Assembly (NCBI RefSeq): GCF_001577305.1
Contig: NZ_CP014518.1
Span: forward strand, 62,001-126,000
Direction: 5' to 3'
Length of the DNA stretch: 64,000 bases
DNA from: Sinomonas atrocyanea
GTDB lineage: Bacteria; Actinomycetota; Actinomycetes; Actinomycetales; Micrococcaceae
In this document: piece after piece, positions 16,954-25,357 of the stretch
Position numbering within the stretch: position 1 is the first letter of the stretch
Layout: every line of letters begins with the position of its first letter
Notes under the pieces: generated by a model
The model's database searches: none
What the model saw: the letters and a program-made list of their open reading frames with translations, nothing else
Told to the model about the DNA's origin: nothing
Made by a program: the position numbers and the translations under genes

Positions 16954-18372
16954 TCAGCCCTTGATGATCTGGGGCTGGCCGAGGTGCTTGAGCCCTTCGG
17001 CGCCGAATTCGAGGCCGTAGCCGGACTGCTTGGCTCCGCCGAAGGGGACGCGGGGGTCGATGGCGCCGTGCTCGTTGATCCAGACGGTGCCGGCCTCGAT
17101 GAGGGAGGCGATCTCGCGGGCCTTCTCCCGGTCGCTGGACCAGACGGACGCGCCGAGGCCGACCTCGAGGCCGTTGGCCATCTGGACGGCCTCCTCGACG
17201 GTGGAGTACTTGATGATGGGCAGGGCGGGGCCGAACTGCTCCTCGGCCACGAGCGGGTTGTCGTTGTCGATGTCGGCGACCAAGGTGGTGGGGTAGAAGT
17301 AGCCGGCCTGGTCCCCTGCGGGGTTGCCGCCGAGCAGGATGCGGGCGCCGGAGGCCTTGGCGGCCTCGACCAGGCGGGCGACGATCTCGTACTGGGCCCT
17401 GTTCTGCAGCGGGCCCAGGACGTTCTGCTCGTCCAGGCCCACGCCCATGGGGACGTTCTTCGCGTACTCGGTGAGCGCGTCGCAGACCTGGTCGTAGGTG
17501 TCCTCGTGGACGTAGAGGCGCTTGAGGGCGGCGCAGGTCTGGCCGGTGTTGATGAAGGCACCCCAGAACAGGCCCTCGGCGATCGCGGCGGGGTCGGCGT
17601 CGGGCAGGACGATGCCGGCGTCGTTGCCCCCGAGCTCGAGGGTGAGGCGCTTGAGGGTCTCGGCCGAGGAACGGACGATGGCCTTGCCGGTGGCGATGGA
17701 GCCGGTGAACATGACCTTGTCCACGCCGGGGTGCCCGGCGAGGGCCTCCCCGACCTCGCGGCCTCCGGAGACTGCGGCGAGGACGCCCTGGGGCAGGGCC
17801 AGGTTGAGCACGTGGACGAGGGCCAGCACGGACAGGGGCGTGTACTCGCTGGGCTTGACGACGACGGTGTTGCCCATGCGCAGGGCCGGGCCGAGCTGCC
17901 AGATGGTGATCATCATCGGCCAGTTCCAGGGCCCGATCGCGCCCACGACCCCGAGCGGGCGGTAGGTCAGGACTGCGTGGGTGGTGCCGTCGTCGACGAT
18001 CGTCTCGGGCTCGAGCGGGGTGTCGGCCGCGGCGCGGAGCCAGGCGACGCAGGCGCCGACTTCGAAGCGGGCGTTGGGGCCGTTGAGGGGCTTGCCTTGC
18101 TCGCGGGAGAGGATCCGGGCCAGCTCCTCGGCGTGCGCCTCGATGGCGTCGGCAGCCTTGTTCAGCAGACCGATGCGCTCGGCGTGCCCGCGGGCTGCCC
18201 ATGCCGGCTGCGCGGCGCGTGCGGCGTCGATCGCCTCCTGGAGGTCGACGACGCTGTGCTCCGGGGCGCGGCCGATCGGCTGGCCGGTGGCCGGATCGAA
18301 CACCTCCCGGCCGCCATGGGCGGGCTGGATGGCATCCAGCAGGACGTCGTTGAGGTCAGTCTGTGCAGTCAT
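16954..18372 (-). CDS. NAD(P)-dependent aldehyde dehydrogenase
   Basis: The 472-residue protein has the full ALDH signature set: PWNWP in the cofactor region, LELGGND with the general base Glu246, and FINTGQTCAA with the nucleophile Cys280. The C-terminal PFGGAKQSG is also present. It oxidises an aldehyde to the acid. AAGGAAAG precedes the ATG. In this block the likely substrate is the aldehyde released by the phospho-lyase at 25358 or by the flavin oxidase at 22717. Its closest look-alike in the window is the fragment at 13506. Confidence 0.92.
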   Translation of the reverse strand: MTAQTDLNDVLLDAIQPAHGGREVFDPATGQPIGRAPEHSVVDLQEAIDAARAAQPAWAARGHAERIGLLNKAADAIEAHAEELARILSREQGKPLNGPNARFEVGACVAWLRAAADTPLEPETIVDDGTTHAVLTYRPLGVVGAIGPWNWPMMITIWQLGPALRMGNTVVVKPSEYTPLSVLALVHVLNLALPQGVLAAVSGGREVGEALAGHPGVDKVMFTGSIATGKAIVRSSAETLKRLTLELGGNDAGIVLPDADPAAIAEGLFWGAFINTGQTCAALKRLYVHEDTYDQVCDALTEYAKNVPMGVGLDEQNVLGPLQNRAQYEIVARLVEAAKASGARILLGGNPAGDQAGYFYPTTLVADIDNDNPLVAEEQFGPALPIIKYSTVEEAVQMANGLEVGLGASVWSSDREKAREIASLIEAGTVWINEHGAIDPRVPFGGAKQSGYGLEFGAEGLKHLGQPQIIKG

Positions 18373-18535
18373 GGTCTTTCCTTGCTTGTGAGGTGGTGCG
18401 CAGCGTCACCGACCGATGGCCGGCCGGGACGGTGTGGGGCGGTGGTCCACAGCATCCGCTGCCGGGATCACGCGGGAGGTTCGCCGGGGCGATCTGGGCA
18501 GCTGGTGATGCCGCTGGGATGGGTGGGGTGCGTCG

Positions 18536-19363
18536 TCAGATGGCAGGCTCCTCAATCTGGGACCGGAATTCGATGCGTTCGTCGAAGGCGATCTGGCCCG
18601 GCTCGACGGCGATGAGACCGCCGTCGACCGGGATCACGGCAGCGTTGAGGTAGGACGCGGCCGGGGAGAGCAGCCATCCGATGACCTGTCCGATCTCGCT
18701 GGGATCGGCGGCCCGTCGGCAGGGTGCGAACGCGGTGGCCATCTCGTAGGCCTCGTCCCTCGTGACTCCGATGGAGGCACCGAGCTCGGTCATCTCCGCG
18801 TCGGCCATCTCCGTGCGGGTCCACCCTGGGCACACGATGTTGGCGCGCACGCCGAGAGGGCCGTAGTCCACTGCCACCGACTGCATCAGCATGGTCAGGC
18901 CTGCCTTTGTGGCGTTGTAGCCGGCAATGCCGCTGGTTGCCCGCAGCGCGGCTGCCGAGGAGACCCCGACGAGGCAGCCGCCCGTCGAGGCCAGGTGCGG
19001 CAGGGCTGCCCTGGCGAGCTGGAAGGGTGCGGTCAGGTTCGTGGCGACCATGGCGTCCCAGTCCTCGTCGCTGAGGTCCTGCACGGCGCCGGCCCGCACG
19101 ATGCCGGCATTGAGCACCACGCCGTCGAGCCGTCCGAACTGCTCGACAGTTCCGGCGACGAGCTTCCTGATGTCTGCGGGCGAGTCCATGTCGGCCACCC
19201 TTGCGACAGCGCCGGTGCGTTCGGCGACTGCCTGCAGGGCCTCCGGCCGTCGGCCGCAGATGACGACTTCCCAGCCCTGGTCACGCAGGACGGCTGCTGT
19301 GCTGGCACCGATCCCGCTTCCTCCGCCGGTCACGATGGCCACTCTTCGGCGTTCTTCGGTCAT
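18536..19363 (-). CDS. Short-chain dehydrogenase/reductase
   Basis: The 275-residue classical SDR has TGGGSGIGAST at the N-terminus, NAGI in the middle and the catalytic Y-N-A-T-K near residue 155. The C-terminus has the expected PVDGG. A weak AAGGAG lies 11 bases before the ATG. It sits between the permease and the aldehyde dehydrogenase on the same strand, with gaps of about 140-160 bp. It probably handles an alcohol/ketone step of the same catabolic route. Confidence 0.85.
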   Translation of the reverse strand: MTEERRRVAIVTGGGSGIGASTAAVLRDQGWEVVICGRRPEALQAVAERTGAVARVADMDSPADIRKLVAGTVEQFGRLDGVVLNAGIVRAGAVQDLSDEDWDAMVATNLTAPFQLARAALPHLASTGGCLVGVSSAAALRATSGIAGYNATKAGLTMLMQSVAVDYGPLGVRANIVCPGWTRTEMADAEMTELGASIGVTRDEAYEMATAFAPCRRAADPSEIGQVIGWLLSPAASYLNAAVIPVDGGLIAVEPGQIAFDERIEFRSQIEEPAI

Positions 19364-19504
19364 TGCTTCAGGTGCTCCTTGGCTTGCGGTTGTGGCCCGT
19401 GAAGGCCTGTCGGGGAGGGGGCGGCCCGGTGGGGAGAACCCAGAGGGCCGTGACTGATGTCGCGGGCCGGGGGCCTCGGGCCGCCTGTCTGGCCCCGCGT
19501 TCTT

Positions 19505-20974
19505 TCAGATGACTTCTGCCGCGTAGTCGATCTGCGGCTTGGCGCGGCCGAGCAGGATGCCTGCTGCGACGACGACGGGGATCAGGACAAGCAGCCATTC
19601 CGCGGCGCCGTTGCCGGCCCCCAGCAGTGAGTCGTAGTTGTCGAAGGTGAGGTATCCGATGTAGACGAAGACCACGACCGAGAGTGCGGGCGCGATCCTG
19701 GTCGCCCAGAGCCCGGTCTCCTCGGGGATGCGGACGAAGAAGGCGATCACGGCTACCGAGGTGAGGATGAGGATCGTGATGAAGGCGCCGGTTCCCAGTG
19801 CGCTGAACCAGGCGAACACGGCGAGCGGGTCGCTGCCGGCGAGCAGGAAGGCGGAGACGACTGCGGCGATCACGATGCCGTTGTAGAGCCCGGCCTTGGC
19901 GGGTGCGCCCTTGCGCGAGACGTCAGCCAGGGACGCGTGCAGCACTCCTGCCCGGCCGAGGGCGAAGAGGTAGCGGGAGAACATGTTGGTCAGGCCCAGG
20001 AGCATGGCCAGGTAGCTGGTGACGACGAGGATCTGCAGGGCCATGCTCAGGGCATCGCCGCCGCTTGAGGCGGCGAGGTCGAAGATGAAGCCGGCGGGGT
20101 CCTGGGTCGCCGCCTGCTGGACGGCATCGGTGCCGACGGCACCTCCGATGGCCCAGGTCGAGATGGTGAAGAAGAGCCCGACGAAGGCAATCACGAGGTA
20201 GAGCGCCCTGGGGATGGTCTTGCGGGGGTTGACGGCCTCCTCCGAGAAGACGACGGTCGCCTCGAAGCAGGTGAAGCAGAGGAACGCGAAGAGGAGCGCG
20301 ATGCCCAGGCCGGGGCCGAAGAGGTTGGCGGAGGTGAAGCCGGCGAACGTGAAGACGCCCCAGCCGTGCTTGGCGATCAGTGATCCGACGAGGACCGCGA
20401 CGACGGCCGTCTCACCCAGGATGAGGACTCCGAGCACGCGGACGCTTGCGTCGATTCCGCCCATTGTCAGTGCCGTGGCCGCGGCCAGCAGGACCAGGAT
20501 GAGGGCGAGCGGCGGGATGTCGAGGCCGGTGAGGGTCTTGAGCAGCTGTCCTGCGAAGACTCCGAACTGCGACCACAGGCCGACCTGCAGGCTCAGGTAC
20601 GTCAGGACGGCGATCCCGGCCCCGGCCGTCGCCCAGGACCGCCCGAGGCCCTTGGCGATGTATGCGACGAATCCGCCGGCATTGGTGATGTACCGGCTCA
20701 TGCGCAGGTATCCGACTGCGAAGAGGGCGATCAGCAGGGCGGTGATCGCGTAGACCAGGGGAGTGGCGGGGCCGACTGCCGCGAAGATGACGGGGGCTGC
20801 TCCGACAATGGCTGCCACCGGGGCGGCGGCGGCGACCACGAAAAAGGCCACGGAGAAGACGCCGAGCTTGTTGCGCCGGAGGTGGCCGGCCTCTGCCGGG
20901 CGGGCGGCCTGGTGCGCGTCCATGCGCGGGGCGTCCGAGTTAGTGCTTTCGAGCATCGTCTGTCGCTCTCTCAT
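19505..20974 (-). CDS. APC-superfamily amino acid/amine permease
   Basis: About twelve hydrophobic helices span 489 residues. The N-terminal membrane pattern (G-V-F-S-V-A-F-F-V-V-A-A-A-A-P) and the FTCFEATVVFSEEAVNP segment are typical of APC amino acid permeases. The ATG at 20974 overlaps the phosphatase stop by 4 bases, although neither it nor the next ATG (20956) has a good ribosome site. It likely imports the amine or amino alcohol handled by this region. Confidence 0.88.
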   Translation of the reverse strand: MRERQTMLESTNSDAPRMDAHQAARPAEAGHLRRNKLGVFSVAFFVVAAAAPVAAIVGAAPVIFAAVGPATPLVYAITALLIALFAVGYLRMSRYITNAGGFVAYIAKGLGRSWATAGAGIAVLTYLSLQVGLWSQFGVFAGQLLKTLTGLDIPPLALILVLLAAATALTMGGIDASVRVLGVLILGETAVVAVLVGSLIAKHGWGVFTFAGFTSANLFGPGLGIALLFAFLCFTCFEATVVFSEEAVNPRKTIPRALYLVIAFVGLFFTISTWAIGGAVGTDAVQQAATQDPAGFIFDLAASSGGDALSMALQILVVTSYLAMLLGLTNMFSRYLFALGRAGVLHASLADVSRKGAPAKAGLYNGIVIAAVVSAFLLAGSDPLAVFAWFSALGTGAFITILILTSVAVIAFFVRIPEETGLWATRIAPALSVVVFVYIGYLTFDNYDSLLGAGNGAAEWLLVLIPVVVAAGILLGRAKPQIDYAAEVI

Positions 20975-21825
20975 TCATAGGGAAAGGGGTTGGTGCACTG
21001 GGCTGTCTCGCCGTCGAGCAGCCTTGTTCTGAGCGCGGCGAGGACCGGGGGTGTGATCCCCAGGCCGTGCTCGAGGTAGGAATTGCGTGATCCCCAGGTC
21101 CGCTCCACGCTCTTCCAGGCGGCCTGCAGATAGGCAGGCCGTGCTTCCAGCAGTGGATCGAGCCGATCCTTGGTGGTCCCTTCGATCGGGACAGCGTGAC
21201 CGGCCGGGGTCCGGAGGACGTACTGGTTGGCCGGCAGTGAGCTCAGGGCGTAGTCCTCGAGGATGGCCACTTCGGGAGTGCCGAGAGCGGTCAGGAGGAC
21301 GGCAACGGCCCAGCCGGTGCGGTCCTTTCCTGCGGAGCAGTGGACCACCGCGGGAAGGCTGCCGCGGACCAATGAGGCCAGGAATCCCGCATAGGGTGCC
21401 GGATCGCCTGCGATGTCGGCGGAATAGAGGCGGATCATGGCCTCTTCCGCTCCCGCGTCCGCCACGAGGGCGGCGGCCTGTTCGGCCTGTCCTCGCCGGA
21501 TGGCCGTCCAGAGCGGTGCGTCCTGCTCCAGGCCACCCTCGGCGGGGCGTCCGTATGAGGCGGTACCCGGGCCCAGCGGGCCAACCCGGTCCTCGATCTC
21601 GGCTTCCCATGCCTGCCGGAGGTCGATGAATCGGACACCACGCTCGTCCAGCTTCTGCCGGTCGGCTGCGGAAACGCGGCCGAGGTGCCCGCTCCTGAAG
21701 AGGACTCCTCGGCGGACGGCTAGGCCTCCCGCCGCCGGCATGCCGCCGAGGTCGCGGAAGTTCCGGACTCCCTCGAGCCGCAGCCCGTCTCGGGTGGCTG
21801 CGAGTGTGACCTCGTTCATACTCAT
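20971..21825 (-). CDS. Tyrosine/serine protein phosphatase (Y_phosphatase3 type)
   Basis: The 284-residue protein has the C-x5-R phosphatase loop in VHCSAGKDRTG, preceded by the N-terminal NFRDLGG motif seen in bacterial and fungal PTP/lipid-phosphatase relatives. Such enzymes hydrolyse phosphotyrosine or phosphoinositides, and some act on small phosphomonoesters. Two in-frame ATGs (21825 and 21819) are candidates. The second fits a leaderless start 6 bases after TAGCCT. It is the first gene of an operon with the APC permease, an unusual partner. Confidence 0.85.
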   Translation of the reverse strand: MSMNEVTLAATRDGLRLEGVRNFRDLGGMPAAGGLAVRRGVLFRSGHLGRVSAADRQKLDERGVRFIDLRQAWEAEIEDRVGPLGPGTASYGRPAEGGLEQDAPLWTAIRRGQAEQAAALVADAGAEEAMIRLYSADIAGDPAPYAGFLASLVRGSLPAVVHCSAGKDRTGWAVAVLLTALGTPEVAILEDYALSSLPANQYVLRTPAGHAVPIEGTTKDRLDPLLEARPAYLQAAWKSVERTWGSRNSYLEHGLGITPPVLAALRTRLLDGETAQCTNPFPYE

Positions 21826-21888
21826 AGGCTAAACACGGAATCCTCCGTCTAACAAGAGGGCAAAAAATATAGAGTTCGAACCTCTTGT
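21819..21888 (-). promoter_or_regulatory. Candidate leaderless promoter with inverted repeat
   Basis: Reading the minus strand, TTGTTA and TAGCCT are separated by 18 bases, and the ATG at 21819 begins 6 bases after TAGCCT. An 8-bp inverted repeat (ACAAGAGG at 21852-21859 and CCTCTTGT at 21881-21888) has one arm overlapping the -35. A second small palindrome GTTCGAAC (21874-21881) lies inside. This is a plausible operator for the divergent TetR regulator. Confidence 0.45.
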
Positions 21889-22059
21889 CCTAACGCTGGA
21901 CGTGTTGTTCAATCTTTTCAGGGACCCAAGACGACTCCTCGGACTCAGCGGTCCAGACTCTGTACGACACGTTCAGAATCGGTACCCATCGTGCAAAGAT
22001 GTGTTGCAGGACACAGGTGGCTGCCCGCGACAGCGGGGCCGGAAGGAGCTGGGGAGACC

Positions 22060-22677
22060 ATGAGCGAGAACACTGACAAGCCGCTGCCGCTGCGGGAACG
22101 GAACCGCCTGCGGACGCGGGGGGACATCCTCGATGCGGCCGCTGTGCTCCTCGGCACGGAGGGTTACGGCGAAACCACGGTGGAGGCGCTCGGCCGCGGC
22201 AGCGGGGTCTCCCGGGGCACGATCTATGCCCACTTCCCGGGCGGCCGCGAGGAGATCGTGCAGGAGGTCTACCAGCGCGTCGCCGACGCGGTGTACGTCC
22301 AGGGCGTCACGCTCCGGGAGGGCGTCGAGGACCCAGCAGCGCGGATCGCTGCGCTGGCGACGGCGCTCGTCCAGGCCACCCGGGAACCAGAGGGCCGCTT
22401 CTACGGGGTCATGGGTCCCGATGTGGTGCCTGTGGTCTCGCAGGTGATGGGCTCGACCTCGAGGTCGTTCCAGTCCCTCATCTCGCGGGACCTCAGCGCC
22501 GCCAAGGCCGCCGGCCGGCTCCCCGAGGAGGCCCCCGTCGAAGCCCTGGCCGCCACCCTCGTGGGGGCCATACGCAACGCCGGCGCCACGGCGGCGCTCG
22601 AGCCCGAGAAGTCGGAGCAGCTCATCGAAGCGATCCGCTGGCTCGTCGACGGTCTTCTTCAACGGGCGGCGGTCTGA
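22060..22677 (+). CDS. TetR-family transcriptional regulator
   Basis: The 205-residue protein has the TetR DNA-binding domain at residues 15-60 (RGDILDAAAVLL, then TTVEALGRGSGVSRGTIYAHF) and an all-helical ligand domain. The ATG at 22060 follows a purine-rich GGAGCTGGGGAG. It is transcribed away from the phosphatase-permease operon and just ahead of the oxidase gene. It probably represses both sides until the amine substrate is present. Confidence 0.88.
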   Translation: MSENTDKPLPLRERNRLRTRGDILDAAAVLLGTEGYGETTVEALGRGSGVSRGTIYAHFPGGREEIVQEVYQRVADAVYVQGVTLREGVEDPAARIAALATALVQATREPEGRFYGVMGPDVVPVVSQVMGSTSRSFQSLISRDLSAAKAAGRLPEEAPVEALAATLVGAIRNAGATAALEPEKSEQLIEAIRWLVDGLLQRAAV

Positions 22678-22716
22678 CCCGCGGGCACGTCCGCCCACCA
22701 ACCATGGAGGAACGAA

Positions 22717-23844
22717 ATGTCTCAAGAGCACTATGACGTCATCGTCGTCGGCCTGGGCCCGTGGGGCTCGGCTGCCGCATGGCACCTGTCCAGCCGCGGG
22801 AAGTCGGTACTGGCGCTGGACAAGTTCACCCCGCCCCACAAGGAGGGCTCGCACGGGGGCGCGACCCGTCTGGCACGCCAGTCCAGCAGCGCCGGCGAGC
22901 AGTACACCGCCTTCACCAAGCGGACGTTCGAGCTCTGGGACCGTGTAGCCGCCGAGACCGGGACACAGATCCTGAACCGGACCGGGACACTGTTCGTGGG
23001 CGAGCCCGGCTCGCTGTGGTTCGACAGGACCATCGGATCCCTGCAGGCCTCCGACTTCGAATTCGACGCCATCGACGCAGCCGCCGCGCGCCGTCGATTC
23101 CCGTGGGCCCAGGTTTCCGGGGCCGAGGTCGCCGTGTGGGAGCCGAACGGGACGGTCGCGCTGGTCGAGCCGGGGATCCGCGGCCTCCAGACGGAGGCCC
23201 GCCGCCACGGTGCCGTCCTGCGCACCGGTGAAGAGGTCCTGGAGTGGGACGAGACCCCCTCGGGGGTCCTCGTCCGGACCGATCAGGGCCGGTACACCGC
23301 CGACAAGCTCGTGGTCGCGGTCGGATCCAGGGCCAACCACCTGCTGCAGCTGGACCTGCCGTACAAGGTCGCCCGCCAGGTCCTGGCCAACTTCCGCCAG
23401 CCGGGGCCGGCCCTGCCCGCCGTGTACTTCGCCAAGCCGCCGGGATCCACCGAGGCGCCGGCCTACGGCTGCTCGGAGCCCAACGGGGACTGGAAGTTCT
23501 CCGTTCCCGGGAAAGAAGACTGGATCGACCCCGAAGACCTCACCCAGGACCTGCGGCCCGGTGACCTCGAGAGGATCCTCCAGGTGCTCCGAGAGCGGAT
23601 GCCCGGCATCGACCCCGAACCTCAGTCCACCACGGTGTGCATGTGGGCCGAAGTGGAGGACGGGCACTGGGTGATCGGCCAGCACCCCCAGTCCTCGAGG
23701 GTCGTCATCGGCACCGGCGACATGGGCCGCGGGTTCCGGTACGCACCCGCGGTGGGCGAGATGCTGGCTGACCACGTCGACGAGGTCCCCCGTCCCGACA
23801 CCGACCTGTTCCTGCCCTCGCGCTTCGCCGCGGCCAGGGCCTAG
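22717..23844 (+). CDS. Sarcosine oxidase / N-methyltryptophan oxidase-like flavoenzyme
   Basis: The 375-residue FAD enzyme starts with a dinucleotide fold (DVIVVGLGPWGSAAA) and H-x-x-G-A-T-R-L. Cys308 in TVCMWAEVEDGH corresponds to the cysteine that binds FAD covalently in monomeric sarcosine oxidase. The C-terminus has the second FAD-contact segment VVIGTGDMGRGF. The family removes N-methyl groups or oxidises secondary amines, giving an aldehyde and hydrogen peroxide. GGAGG precedes the ATG. It heads a plus-strand operon with a kinase and a phospho-lyase. Confidence 0.85.
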   Translation: MSQEHYDVIVVGLGPWGSAAAWHLSSRGKSVLALDKFTPPHKEGSHGGATRLARQSSSAGEQYTAFTKRTFELWDRVAAETGTQILNRTGTLFVGEPGSLWFDRTIGSLQASDFEFDAIDAAAARRRFPWAQVSGAEVAVWEPNGTVALVEPGIRGLQTEARRHGAVLRTGEEVLEWDETPSGVLVRTDQGRYTADKLVVAVGSRANHLLQLDLPYKVARQVLANFRQPGPALPAVYFAKPPGSTEAPAYGCSEPNGDWKFSVPGKEDWIDPEDLTQDLRPGDLERILQVLRERMPGIDPEPQSTTVCMWAEVEDGHWVIGQHPQSSRVVIGTGDMGRGFRYAPAVGEMLADHVDEVPRPDTDLFLPSRFAAARA

Positions 23845-23855
23845 CGGAGCAGACC

Positions 23856-24809
23856 ATGACCACGGCCACCGTTTCCGAGCACGAGCTCGAGATCATCCGC
23901 ACGATCCTCTCCGCCACCCCGGGATGGACGGACATCATCGCCTACCCGCTCTCCGGCGGGAACGCGCACAAGAACTACCGGGTCGAGGGCAACGACCGCA
24001 GCTGTGTCGTGAAGGTATGGAACAACTACTGGACCTCGGTCGGAGTATGTCCCGAGGCCGAGGTGGTCCTCCAGAACTCGAGGACCGCGGCAGAGGTGGG
24101 AGTGGGAGCTCCCGTGATCGCGGTGTCGACCGAGCCGCCCGGCATCGGCCTGCACTTCCTCTCCGGCGGCCACCCCCATCTGCAGGAGGACCCTGACGCC
24201 ATCGAGAGGCTCGTCCCCGCACTCAAGCGCCTCCACAACTCCGGGCGCCGCTTCGCCAACGCAGTCAATCCCTTCGAAGTCGCCCGGGAAAGGTTCGCCG
24301 CAGCCCGTGCCCGCGGCATCCCCTTCCCCGCCGGCTTCGAGGTGATCGAGCGCATCATCGACCGCCTCGAGCACACCCTGGCCCTGGACCCCGCAGCGTT
24401 CGTCCCGTGCCATCTGGACATCTGGGACGCCAACGTCGTCAAGGCCACACCGTCGGGTCCCTACCGCATCATCGACTGGGACCTCAGCGGCAACTCCGAC
24501 CCCGGGTACGAGCTCGGCTTCGTCGCCGCGTTCAACGGCTTCGACCCCGAGAGGTCCCAAGCCCTCTTCCAGGCCTACTTCGGCAGCGAGAATCCGGTAG
24601 CGCTGGCCCGGGCCAGGCTCTTCATGACGGTCGCACACTGGTCGAACTGCGCCCTGTGGATCACCGCCCTGGGCAACACCGATCCCAACGAGGGCTCGGA
24701 CTTCGAAGGCGAACTCCGGACCAGCTGGGAAGGACTGCTCACCAGCGTCACCACAGCCGACTTCCACCACGCCATCGAGCAGGCAGCCAAGCCCGGCGCC
24801 CTGGTCTAG
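23856..24809 (+). CDS. APH/choline-kinase-like small-molecule kinase
   Basis: The 317-residue kinase has the catalytic H-L-D-I-W-D-A-N-V-V motif, the equivalent of HGDxxxxN, and the magnesium motif RIIDWDLSGNSDPGYEL. The latter is of the choline/ethanolamine-kinase type (DWE/D-x-x-G-x-x-x-P-x-x-D-L). It starts 11 bases after the oxidase. It is the likely activating kinase of the pathway, phosphorylating an amino alcohol to supply the phospho-lyase encoded 550 bp downstream. The precise substrate is inferred from context only. Confidence 0.78.
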   Translation: MTTATVSEHELEIIRTILSATPGWTDIIAYPLSGGNAHKNYRVEGNDRSCVVKVWNNYWTSVGVCPEAEVVLQNSRTAAEVGVGAPVIAVSTEPPGIGLHFLSGGHPHLQEDPDAIERLVPALKRLHNSGRRFANAVNPFEVARERFAAARARGIPFPAGFEVIERIIDRLEHTLALDPAAFVPCHLDIWDANVVKATPSGPYRIIDWDLSGNSDPGYELGFVAAFNGFDPERSQALFQAYFGSENPVALARARLFMTVAHWSNCALWITALGNTDPNEGSDFEGELRTSWEGLLTSVTTADFHHAIEQAAKPGALV

Positions 24810-24878
24810 GCCCCTCTGCAACGCCTCGGCCCCCGGGCCGGCACGACATCTGATCACCACCACTCAAGGAGTACCCAA

Positions 24879-25277
24879 ATGACGGACATCTCTCTCAACG
24901 AAGCCCGGCAGGTCCTCCAGGCCGCCCACGAGGCGGCCCTGGAAGCGCAGACCAAGATGAACATCGCGGTGGTCGATGCAGGAGGAAACCTGAAGGCCTT
25001 CACCCGGATGGACGGGGCCTGGCTCGGCAGCATCGACATCGCCGTCAAGAAGGCCCGGACGGCACGCTACTTCGACATGCCCACCGGGGACCTCGGCACC
25101 CTCTCCCAGCCCGGAGAGCCCCTCTTCAACATCGAGGTCTCCAACGGCGGCCTCATCACCTTCCCCGGAGGAATCCCGCTGCTCAAGGACGGCGTGGTCG
25201 TCGGAGCGATCGGAGTGAGCGGAAGCACGGTCGAGGACGACCACTCCGTCGCAAGCGCGGGCGCCGCGGCGCTCTGA
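24879..25277 (+). CDS. GlcG/HbpS family protein
   Basis: The 132-residue protein has the family signature N-I-A-V-V-D-A-G-G-N-L-K-A-F-T-R-M-D-G-A near residue 27 and the C-terminal G-G-I-P-L-L-K-D-G-V-V-V-G-A-I-G-V-S-G-S. Members bind haem or corrinoid-like ligands or serve as auxiliary subunits, and the fold is shared with the PduO C-terminal domain. AAGGAG precedes the ATG. It lies between the kinase and the phospho-lyase. Its role here is unknown. Confidence 0.85.
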   Translation: MTDISLNEARQVLQAAHEAALEAQTKMNIAVVDAGGNLKAFTRMDGAWLGSIDIAVKKARTARYFDMPTGDLGTLSQPGEPLFNIEVSNGGLITFPGGIPLLKDGVVVGAIGVSGSTVEDDHSVASAGAAAL

Positions 25278-25357
25278 GCGCCGGCGCGGTGACCGGCCCG
25301 CTCCACGCGCCGGTCACCGCCGCCCACCGCACTCCACCCCGTCACCTGAGGAAAGCC

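Noticed and set aside
24879..25277. Cobalamin adenosyltransferase as evidence of a B12-dependent pathway
   Set aside because: Only the GlcG/PduO-C-like fold is present, not the adenosyltransferase domain; no EutBC or diol dehydratase genes are present.
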